A stretch of DNA of 26,833 nucleotides, taken from positions 1-26,833 of the forward strand of contig JWZX01002334.1 of assembly GCA_001275005.1 (NCBI GenBank), read 5' to 3'. Of this stretch, positions 8,640 through 16,565 are shown piece after piece. A program made the position numbers and the translations under genes. The notes under the pieces are model-generated. The model worked only from the letters and a program-made list of their open reading frames with translations, made no database searches and was not told where the DNA came from. This stretch comes from Chrysochromulina tobinii (Eukaryota; Haptophyta; Prymnesiales; Chrysochromulinaceae). Numbering within the stretch: position 1 is the first letter of the stretch; each line of letters opens with the position of its first letter.

Positions 8640-11464
8640 TCACAGGAGGAGGTTCGGGTTGCTCATCTCGTCACGCTCCACTTCTTTGCGTGTGCGCTCC
8701 CTCCCCTCCTTGGCCCTTCGGCCGAGGCGCGTGTGCATCTCATGCCCCTCCTCCTCGTCTGCGCCGCGCACGAGCAGGTCGAGGAGTAGTGCGCGTGTGG
8801 GGTTTCGCCCAAGGCTCGTGTACGCACGTAGCAGTTGATGCTTCGTCCAGATGACCAGGAGGGTCGTGAGCGCGCCGGCGAGTACGACGCCTCCGAGCGT
8901 GCCAAGGAAGGCGGACATTGAGATTTCCAATGAGATTTCGGTCTGCTTGGAAGTGCTCTCGTGCTCAGAGAGGCCAGGCGCGTTGACGGAGCTCGGAGGC
9001 GCCGAGATCACGAGCTGGTCCGAGATCGCGGCCAGATCTTGAAAGACGACGACCCACGCCCCGCCAACAAAGACTGCGGCCGCCTTGGCCATAAAGTAAG
9101 ACTCGGCCTGGGTACGGTCGATCTCCACCATGAGCTCCATCCGAGCGCCCACGACGACGCGTTCAGTCCTGCCGCCGAGGAGGATGAGCGCGCCCACCAC
9201 GAGAATGAGCAGCCCGGAGGCGGCGGCGAGGTCCTTGACGGCGAGGGCGAGGGAGGGCGAGGCCGAGGGTGCCAAGAGGACCGAAGCCCAAGCACAGCCG
9301 CCGAGCCATGTGAGTACACGTTCAAGGAGAAGCAGCATCTGCCGGCCCGCCTCAAGCGCCACGTGGTGCGGGCCGGCGTCGAGCGAGCCCCACGCCCGCC
9401 GCACAAGCTTGGGCAAGGCGAAGATTGGGCTTGTGGCTGGTCCTGCCGCGAGACTCGCAAGGGAGAGCATGCCCACATTGGAACTCAAGTAGCTCAAGCT
9501 CGAGGTCACGTTGAGACTGGAAGGAGACTTGGGACGCTCAAGAAGATGCTCGCGCGATGCTGGGACGCCGCTGCCGCCGCCGCCCCAGCCGCCGCTACCG
9601 CCGCTGCCGCCGCCGCCCCAGCCGCCGTCGCTGCCATCCTGCTGCTGCTCCCGCGAACGCTGCTCCTTCTCCTGTTGCTGGGCGGGGCGGAAGATGAAGC
9701 TCGAGTGAGGAGCCAATGAGGGAGGCAATCAGCATGCAATCAGCATGCAATCAGCATGCAATCAGCATGCAATCACCTGGGCGGGGCGGAAGATGAAGCT
9801 CGGCGGTAGCGCCACTCGAGGCGCGGCGGCACCTGATGAGGGAAGTAATCAGAGGTAATGAGAGGTCATTCGAGGCTCGGCCGCGGGGGTCGTCTTAATG
9901 AGGGAAGTAATCAGAGGTAATGAGAGGTCATTCGAGGCTCGGCCGCGGGGGTCGTCTTACACTTCTGCTCGAGCCCCCTGTGCTCCTCCTCTGGCGTGCT
10001 ATTGAGACCCGTTTGGGGCGTAGCGACCGAAGCAAAGATGCGCGCACCTTCATTCCAGCTAAGCGTGCCGGGCTCGACGAGCTGGCTGCGTCCCGTGCCT
10101 GAACCCATGCGCGCCTTCGCGAGAGCGAGCTCGGCACGCGTGTTCGCGAGTGCGAGCTCAGCCCGTGCCGTCTCAGTGCGCCGTGCCGTCTGCGCGCGCG
10201 CGCGCGCATCATTCGATGAGTGATGCACATCAGCTGCCTCGGGGGTGCCGCCACCGGCGCACCACCTGCCGCCACCAGGAAGCCCCTCGGCGACCACCCC
10301 TTTGCCGATCGCCCCCATGCCCACACCCCGCACCGGGGGGCTGGCGACGCCCTCCTCCACCTCTTGCCATCGCCTATCGAATGTCAGAGCTGCGGCGCCC
10401 GAGAGCTGCGAACTACGCAGCGCCTCGGCGCGAATCGCCTCCATATCAACCCCCTGATGAACCGCCTCATCCCACGGGTCATCCCACGCGTCCATTGGAG
10501 CAGGCGGCGAGGGCGGCGCGCTCGGTGCAGGCGCCGTCGAATCGGGCCGTGCGAGCGGTGCGCTCGGCCGCAGTGGCTGCGCGTCTGTGCAAGCCTCTCG
10601 CCAACGAAGGAGGCTCGAGGCGACGGCAGCACTCAAGAGGCTGACGCATACGGCCCAAAGCACTGATAGCCGTGACTCGACGCTCTCGAGCGCAGTGCCG
10701 GGCTGCGCTATCCCGAGGCCCTCGCGCAGGATCGTGGCGCACACGTAAGCCCAGAGGATCGCCACAGAGCTCGTGAGTCCGCGCGTCGCGAGCGCCCATA
10801 GCGAATACGAGGCCTGCTCGGCGGCGTCGACCCATGCGCCGTTGCTGCAGGCGACGAGCGGATGTGCCGTGAGCTGCAGCAGCACGATCGCCACGCACGC
10901 AACAGCCGTGTAGCCGCACGCCAGCAGCATTGCCTCGGTGGCTTGCGACGGCGCGGGCGCCATCGCGGGCGCCACGGCCTCGGCGGCGAACACATAGTCC
11001 TTGAAGGCTCTCACAACAGCATCACCTGCGGCCCAACCGACGAACATGCCTGCGATGGCCGTGCACTGCTCGAAAATGTACGGAGAGCGGGTGGCCATGT
11101 GGCTGCGCGCGGCCGCCGCGTGCAGAGTTGACGTCACCGCCAGCACACCCAGCGCATACTGTGCCTGCACCCATGCAGCGGCCTCGGCCGAGCACGCTGG
11201 TTGAACCTCCGACTCTTTGACGACCCAGCCGACGACCTCAAAAGCGACCGTTTCCGAGCAGTGTGGCACCGGGTGCAGACGAAAGATGTAGGCCGAGAAC
11301 AGGTCGTGCCACAGGCGCGAGAGCATGTAGGTGACGGCGTCATCCAGAAACATCTTGACCACCGGAAGCTGCTTGTGTATTCGTGCTCGCAGAATGTCGC
11401 CCGTTGGAATCGAGTCATCCTCCAAGGATACTGACCATGCGCGCTGCGGCACGAACTCCGCCAT
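8640..11464 (-). CDS. Polytopic membrane protein with internal duplication (3 exons)
   Basis: Two long frames join across two introns into one 865-aa protein: exons 11464-9961, 9832-9777 and 9677-8640. The junctions keep frame (phase 1, then phase 0) and remove in-frame stops. The start is the first ATG, at 11464; the frame itself opens at a GTG (11515). The N-terminal half has four or five hydrophobic spans (e.g. AMLLACGYTAVACVAIVLLQ), then a Pro/Ala linker, a DAWDDPWDEAV segment and a short coiled coil with the repeat ARAELALANTRAELALAKAR. Exons 2-3 give a Gln/Gly-rich linker and a second membrane half. The two halves share the pattern S-Y-x(n)-MFVG/VFVG-A-x-V-F-x-D, suggesting an ancient internal duplication. 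I do not recognise the family; a transporter or channel-like role is possible only by shape. Confidence 0.6.
9678..9776 (-). other. Intron 2 of the membrane-protein gene (99 nt)
   Basis: Starts GTGATTGC after CCCAG and ends CCCAG before CAACAG. Most of it is an 11-nt tandem repeat (GCAATCAGCAT on the + strand, 9725-9768, four copies plus a partial), i.e. repeated CTGAT branch-point-like units. The last ~26 nt of exon 2 (ending CGCCCCGCCCAG) are duplicated at the 3' end of the intron, so the acceptor looks like a copy of exon sequence. The intron is a multiple of three but contains TGA in frame. Confidence 0.75.
9833..9960 (-). other. Intron 1 of the membrane-protein gene (128 nt, 62-nt tandem copies)
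   Basis: Donor GTAAGACG within a TGT codon, acceptor CCTCATCAG before GTGCCGCC. It is almost entirely two 62-nt tandem copies (9836-9897 and 9898-9959 on +). Its 3' end (TGATTACTTCCCTCATCAG) closely matches that of the PolX intron. Splicing restores a frame of 18 codons through to intron 2. Confidence 0.8.
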
Positions 11465-11879
11465 CGAGAAGAGCCACCGGCTTGATGATGCAGAACGCTT
11501 TCTCGCGCCAGCCACGAGTGCGCGGGGGTTGAGAATTGGCTCGAGGAGCGTTTCGTCTGATGGCTGCGAATGTGAATGTGAATGTGAATGTGGACTGTTT
11601 ACCTACTCATCTCAAACGACAAGCGACGCGCGCCAGCCAAAGGCCCAAGCCCCAAGGGAGCAAGCAAGGATTGTGGAGCCGTCGAGTCGGAGAGTAGACA
11701 AGCGGGAGCGTGTGCATTACATGTAAGTGCTGCATTCTGATACATGTACGTGGCAGTTCATTCGTGTCTGGCTGCGTTCTTGAAATCGGGGGCTATCGGG
11801 GGCGACGCGAACGTCATGAATCGTCATCGGCGAAACGACTTTGGCTTTTGGCTTGTTTGCTCGGAGCCGACCGGCGCCA
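11465..11879. promoter_or_regulatory. Bidirectional promoter region (membrane protein / EF-hand protein)
   Basis: About 415 bp between divergent starts. It contains a (GAATGT)n run at 11570-11590, the palindrome TTACATGTAA (11717-11726) and a second TACATGTA (11741-11748). No further gene is supported. Confidence 0.45.
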
Positions 11880-13532
11880 ATGCCATCGGCGCCGGCTCCT
11901 GCACCGGCGCCGGCTTCGGCAAGCAGCACCACGCTCGCCAACATGAGCGACAGCGAGCTGCGTGCCAAGCTACGGCCCATATTCGACAAATTTGACATCG
12001 ATGGCTCCGGAATGGTGTCACCCGATGAGATAGCCACAATGGTCAAGATGCTCAAGATGCAGATGACGGACGAGCAGCTCGTGCAACTCATGGTCGACGC
12101 AGACCCGGACGGGAGCGGAGCGATCGACTTCGACGAGTTCATGGCGGTCCTCAGCAAACAGTTAGGCGAGGGGAAAAGCGACGGCCTCGCCAGCGTCTTC
12201 TCCGGGGCGTCGTCCATGTTTGGCTTCCTGAATCCGTTCAGCTGGTTCGCGCCAGCGCCGGCGCCGGCGCCCGCGCCCGAGCCCGCGTCATTGCCCACGC
12301 CCAATTCCAGATCGCTGGGCGGCCGGGGCCGCGCTCCGCCTTCGCCGCCCGGATGGCTGCGCGGCATGCCGCCGCTTGGACAGCCGCAGGAGGCCGCGCC
12401 GTTGCGCCTCTCGGCGATCGGTTACACGCAGTGGGTGGTGCAGTCCAGCAACCGGTCGACGGCGGACGGGATGCGCGAGGAGGAGATGCTGCGCAAGGCC
12501 TTCAAGGCCGAGCAGAAGGCTCGCTTCCTCGCCGCGCAGCACCGGAGAGTGCGCGCCATCAAGTTGCATGAGCGCGTTGGTCAGAAAAAGGCCGCCGAGC
12601 TGTGCGAGCACAAGCGCCAGTACAACCAGCAATTGCAGCAGCACTTGAACGCGATGCAACGGTACACGAACCAGAAGGACGCGTACGAGATCTACCAAAA
12701 GGCGCGCACCGTCAAGGATGGCCATCAAAAGCAGCGCCTTCAGCGCGAAGATGAGAATAGGAAGCTTGCCGACAGCGGCGCCGCACATGAGAACCACGAG
12801 GCGCGAGAGATGCGCCGCGAGCAGGCGAGAGTGACCAGGGAGAGGGTGCTCGCCGAAAAGAGGCAGATGGCGCAGCACGTGCAAGACGAGACGCGCCCGA
12901 GCGTGCGCCAAGAGGGGCGCAACATGTTCCAGGCGCAGCGCGATGCAGCGGCGCAGGCGGTCGCGGAGCTGACGGCCGAGAATCGCGGCCGCATCGCCTT
13001 TGCGAAGCAGGAATTTGTGCGCGAGAATGAACAAACTCATCAGGAGGTCCAAGCGATGACCCGCAAGGCGCGCCGCGCGCGCTTCGAGCTCGGTTCGCAG
13101 CGCCAACAGGAGGCGGACGAACTGCGGCGCAAGCTCGAGGCCGAGCGAGATCGCAAACGGCAACTCTCCGGCGAGACGAGCAGCTGGCTCTTGGAGAGGC
13201 ACCTGTCAGTCTTCGAGTCGCGATTCGCGTCGGAGGAACACGCGGAGAAGGTGCGGCAGGACCCGAAGGCGATCACGCCCGCGAGCACGCCGTATGGCAC
13301 CGCCCGCCGCACGATGCCGTCACCCATGCCCTCCACCCGGCTATACCTCGAGTCGGCAAGGCTGCCACCGCCGACACCCGCCCCTACCGCGCCCACGCCG
13401 TCCGTGCTTGCGACCGTGTATGCGCCCGCGCCCGCGCCCGCTCCCGCGCCCGCGCCCGCACCCGCCACGCGCTCCCGTGGGCCTTCAAAAGAGGTCGTGG
13501 CGCCCGCGTCGGGCGCCACGATGGACTGCTGA
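11880..13532 (+). CDS. EF-hand (calmodulin-like) protein with long coiled-coil tail
   Basis: 550 aa from ATG 11880; a second ATG at 11943 would drop an Ala/Pro leader, and the frame opens at a TTG (11841). Two canonical EF-hand loops are complete: DIDGSGMVSPDE (~39-50) and DPDGSGAIDFDE (~75-86), each with acidic residues at positions 1, 3 and 12 and Gly at 6, as in a calmodulin lobe. A hydrophobic FGFLNPFSWF stretch and a (PA)n linker follow, then about 280 residues of charged Arg/Glu/Gln-rich alpha-helix (~195-455, e.g. EEEMLRKAFKAEQKARFLA) typical of long coiled coils, and a Pro/Ala tail. A calcium-responsive cytoskeletal or basal-body role is plausible by architecture but is inference. The (PA)n tracts come from GCGCCC repeats. 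Confidence 0.75.
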   Translation: MPSAPAPAPAPASASSTTLANMSDSELRAKLRPIFDKFDIDGSGMVSPDEIATMVKMLKMQMTDEQLVQLMVDADPDGSGAIDFDEFMAVLSKQLGEGKSDGLASVFSGASSMFGFLNPFSWFAPAPAPAPAPEPASLPTPNSRSLGGRGRAPPSPPGWLRGMPPLGQPQEAAPLRLSAIGYTQWVVQSSNRSTADGMREEEMLRKAFKAEQKARFLAAQHRRVRAIKLHERVGQKKAAELCEHKRQYNQQLQQHLNAMQRYTNQKDAYEIYQKARTVKDGHQKQRLQREDENRKLADSGAAHENHEAREMRREQARVTRERVLAEKRQMAQHVQDETRPSVRQEGRNMFQAQRDAAAQAVAELTAENRGRIAFAKQEFVRENEQTHQEVQAMTRKARRARFELGSQRQQEADELRRKLEAERDRKRQLSGETSSWLLERHLSVFESRFASEEHAEKVRQDPKAITPASTPYGTARRTMPSPMPSTRLYLESARLPPPTPAPTAPTPSVLATVYAPAPAPAPAPAPAPATRSRGPSKEVVAPASGATMDC

Positions 13533-14220
13533 TGATGTCGCAATCAGAAGGCAACTGGGCTCACGCTCTTTCGCATCCGAGTTTTGGTGCGTTCAACTGT
13601 GGCTTCATCAGATGGATGATGAACCCAGGGCTGTCGGCGCGTGCCTGAAGAAGGCGGAATTCAGGCGGATCTGCTTTGCGGCGGTGCGGTGTGGGTGACT
13701 CGCCGCTCGCACGTCAAAACTGTAAACTCAACTGAAGGTCGCCGTTTGAATACAGAGTTTTCAAGCGTGTTACATATTTGTTACATATCGAAGAAACAGT
13801 CGAACCTCCTTTCATGCCTCCGGTATCATTATCGATTCGACTCGTAGGCGTCGTATGTCGGTACACGGTAGGCGAGGCGTCGAAACGTCACGCGTTCGTC
13901 GCGTTCCGGCGACGCGGCGTACCGTATCGGCTATCGCGCGGTAGATCGACGATAGATGCCGTCCCGCCCCGATTCCTCATCATTCCGTACCGTACGGATA
14001 GAATCGAGCTAGAATGGCGCCGAAATTTATAATGTTTTGGTCTAACCCGACGCGCCGCGCGGTCGCGCGGTCTCGGTCGCCTCCAACTCCTGCTCGGAGA
14101 CACGGCCTCCTCCAACTCCTGCTCGGCGAGACATCTGCTCGGACCTCGCGGTATCTCGGAGCTCAGCTCCGAACTTTTTGTGTGCTTTAGCGCGCCTCCC
14201 GCGGATCCGATTCGTTCCGA
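13533..14220. other. Convergent intergenic region
   Basis: No gene supported in 688 bp. It contains a 29-nt-spaced direct repeat with the core CCTCCAACTCCTGCTCGG (14080-14097 and 14109-14126) and several small CG-rich hairpins (for example CGTCGC..GCGACG near 13900-13915). Both flanking genes end here, so it should hold their poly(A) sites. Confidence 0.45.
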
Positions 14221-15201
14221 TCAGGTCGCAGGCCGATCCTCCGGTACGCGGTAACGCGCCTCCTCGTCGTAGTACTCCGGGAAGCCGACAATCTTCTGAA
14301 GCTCCGCAAAGGGCAGCGTGAGTTCGTCCGGTGGCTTGCCACTCGCGAGCCCTTTGAGGGCGAGTCTCATGCCGACCACAGACGCATTGAGGAGGTCGAG
14401 AGGGTACGCAGCTAGCTTGAAACCCATCGCCTCGAGCTGCACGGGCGGCAGCACGGGCGTCAGGCCGCCGGCCAGGCAGTTGACCATCTGCACTCCGCCC
14501 ACCTCCCGCACGATCATCTGCATCTCCTCGACACTCCGCGGCGCCTCGACAAAGAGAATGTCCGCACCTGATGAGGGCTAGGCACTCGGAGGGATCAGGG
14601 CCGATCAGAGGCGATCAGAGGCGATCAGAGGCCGCGCCTCGACAAAGCGCCAATCTGCACCGTTCTCGCGGAAGAGCTTCGCCCGGGAGATCGCCTCCTC
14701 GAGTCCATGGGTGGCGCGCGCGTCCGTCCTCGCCACGATGACGATAGGGTCGGCGCCTTCGGCGGCAGCTTCGCGCGCGGCGTCGACGGCCGCGCGCACG
14801 CGCATCACTGCGGTACCGCGATCGACCACCGCCTTCTCCTTTGTATGACCGCACCGTTTGGGTGCGACCTGATCTTCGATCATGATGCCAGCAAGTCCGG
14901 CGCGAGTGTAGCCACGAACCGTTCGCTTGACATTCACCGCGTTCCCATAGCCGGTATCGCCGTCGCCAATGCACGGAATCGACAGGCCATTCGTGATCTG
15001 CCGCATCGTCGCCTCCATCTCGCCGAAAGACATCAGGCCCGTGTCGGGCAGGCCGTGCGCAGCACTGATTGAGAAGCCCGAAGCGAAGGTGATCGGATAA
15101 CCTGCTTTCTGCACCAACTTGGCGCTGAGCGCGTCGAAGCAACACGGCATCTGCATGATGCCAGGGCTGGCGATGAGCGTGCGCAGACGTCGGGCGGCCA
15201 T
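14221..15201 (-). CDS. Isocitrate lyase/PEP mutase superfamily enzyme, methylisocitrate-lyase-like (2 exons)
   Basis: Exons 15201-14661 and 14567-14221 join in phase 1 to give 295 aa, the usual length for this family. The frame opens at a GTG (15225); ATG 15201 gives MAARRLRTLI. Signature elements are FDALSAKLVQKAGYP, FASGFSISAAHGLPD, DGDTGYGNAVNV (metal and substrate loop), MIEDQ, the KRCGH catalytic loop with Cys, VARTDA, and, across the splice, GAD-ILFVEAP. The Cys loop argues for a C-C bond lyase (2-methylisocitrate lyase, oxaloacetate hydrolase or dimethylmalate-lyase type) over phosphoenolpyruvate mutase, which lacks it. No convincing mitochondrial presequence is visible. It lies head-to-tail with the chromodomain gene (205 bp). 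Family assignment is strong; the precise substrate is open. Confidence 0.85.
14568..14660 (-). other. Intron of the isocitrate-lyase-family gene (93 nt)
   Basis: Donor GTGCAGATT, acceptor CCTCATCAG before GTGCGGAC. The first 27 nt of the intron resemble the first 27 nt of exon 2 (21 of 27 identical, ending CTTTGTCGAGGCGC), and the middle repeats CTGATCGC. Splicing turns ENGADWRF into ENGADILFVEAP, the family consensus, which is strong support for these exact ends. Confidence 0.88.
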
Positions 15202-15406
15202 CGTAAAAGTAAGTAAGTAACACACACGCCGCTGTGTGGCAACGACTCACGTGGCGAGGACAGCCATCGGATCGGGAATTGCCGTCACAGAGCGCGAAAA
15301 GTTCAGTGTCTTCACAATTGTCCCAAACAGAAACACCCAACCTTTCCATGGAGCGTCTCCGATGACACCTTACAGGGGGGCACACGTCCATCCGACGGCA
15401 ACCCGA

Positions 15407-15464
15407 TCATTCCCTTACTCCGTCATCTGATGACGCGCCAGTGGCGACGGCGGGGTCCGCCTCA

Positions 15465-15497
<33 letters not shown>

Positions 15498-16348
15498 TCG
15501 TCGTTGTCCTCGTCTTCGATGCGCTTCTTGGGCTTCGAGGTCCTCGCTGCGGGCTCCTGCCCCTGCGGCAGCGTGCGCACCTCCGCGTACAGCTCCGGGT
15601 GCCCGTTGACGAGGCTTCGCAACGTCTGCACGAGCCTCGCATTCGAGCCACCTTCGAGATCCTCATCGAGCAGCCGCTTCTGCCGGTCATTGAGCTTCGG
15701 AGCGGGCCTGCTGCGCTTCGAGGAGCGCCCGCCGCCGCCGCCGCCGCGACGGCCGCCACGCCGGCCGCCACGCACCTCGGGCACGTACTCGTCCTCGTCG
15801 TCTTCGGAGTCCTCATCAGCGGACTCATCCTCTGACTCGACATAGTCGTCGTCGTCCATTTTCCGCTTCTTGCGGCGAGAGGACCTCGGGGCTTCGTCGC
15901 TCTCGTCCTCCGAATCGTCGTCGTCTTCTTTCTCCTCCTCCTCCACCTCCTCCTCCTCCTCGGCTGCGGTGGTGGCCACCCCGTCTTTCTTCTTCTGAAG
16001 CCACTCCTCGAGGGCCACCGTGTTCTCCAGGTGCTCCGCTGGCTCCCAGGTGATCTCCTCGTCCTCGTTCTCCCATAGCACCTTGTACGACAGCTTGCCT
16101 CGGTGCATCTTCTCAGAGAGGATGCATTTGACAACGAACTCGTCCTCCTCGCCCTCCTCCTCGACCTCCTCGCTCTCCTCGCCCGCATCCTTGAGCCCAT
16201 CCTTTTCTGACTTTACAGCAAAACCTTCTGGAAGCAACACGCCGGCGGACCCTTCGGGCTCTGCGGCAGCATCGGCACTCGAGCCCTCGGAGGGCTTCCG
16301 CTTCTTCTCCTCCCACTTGTCACGAACTGTCTGCTTCGTTCTCGCCAT
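15407..16348 (-). CDS. Chromodomain protein with histone-H3-like N-terminus
   Basis: 313 aa from ATG 16348, the first in-frame ATG (upstream the frame opens only at a GTG, 16459). The protein begins MARTKQTVRDKWEEKK; after Met removal, residues 1-6 and 8 equal the histone H3 tail. A chromodomain follows at about 69-121 (DEFVVKCILSEK, then SYKVLWENEDEEITWEP). Cage positions corresponding to HP1 Y24 and W45 are F71 and W92, but the third aromatic is replaced by an acidic/Asn stretch. The remainder is disordered: acidic blocks, RRKKRK (a nuclear signal candidate), an Arg/Gly-rich RGGRRGGRRGG segment, a helical LNDRQKRLLDEDLEGG..ELYAEV region and a poly-Asp run encoded by a TCG microsatellite. 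The likely role is chromatin binding; the partner mark is unknown. Divergent from the LanC-like gene. Confidence 0.82.
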
Positions 16349-16565
16349 TGTTTCGCAAAGAGTGAAAGTCCCAACTCTCGTAGACACTACTGTGGTTGCT
16401 TCCGGGGGTGGTTGCTTCCGGGGGTCAGACCTGTTGAGTGTACACCTCACCTTCCCCACAGCACACTGTTTGGCGCTCGGCGATGCCGCTGCCTCTTGTC
16501 TCTTGTCTCTTAGTCGTTCTCTTCACTTGGAAGGAGAGGAGAGTCTCCTCTACAAGGGTCTTACG
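16349..16565. promoter_or_regulatory. Bidirectional promoter region with 16-nt tandem repeat
   Basis: 217 bp between the chromodomain and LanC-like starts. It carries a perfect 16-nt tandem duplication (GGTTGCTTCCGGGGGT, 16394-16409 and 16410-16425) and a CTCTTGT repeat near 16495-16510. The duplicated unit is a candidate transcription-factor site for one or both genes. Confidence 0.5.

Noticed and set aside
8961-9719. 252-codon plus-strand open frame
   Set aside because: Antisense to the second half of the membrane protein; its C-terminus is only poly-Ala/Pro and Leu runs from GCC/CTG repeats.
12288-13202. 304-codon minus-strand open frame
   Set aside because: It is a shadow of the coiled-coil region of the EF-hand protein; long antisense frames are expected opposite Glu/Lys/Arg/Gln-rich GC-rich coding sequence. 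No domain is visible.
16020-16565. Upstream extension of the LanC-like frame
   Set aside because: The 182 extra codons overlap the chromodomain gene antisense and are Ser/Pro-rich shadow sequence. The LanC-like protein starts at 16566.
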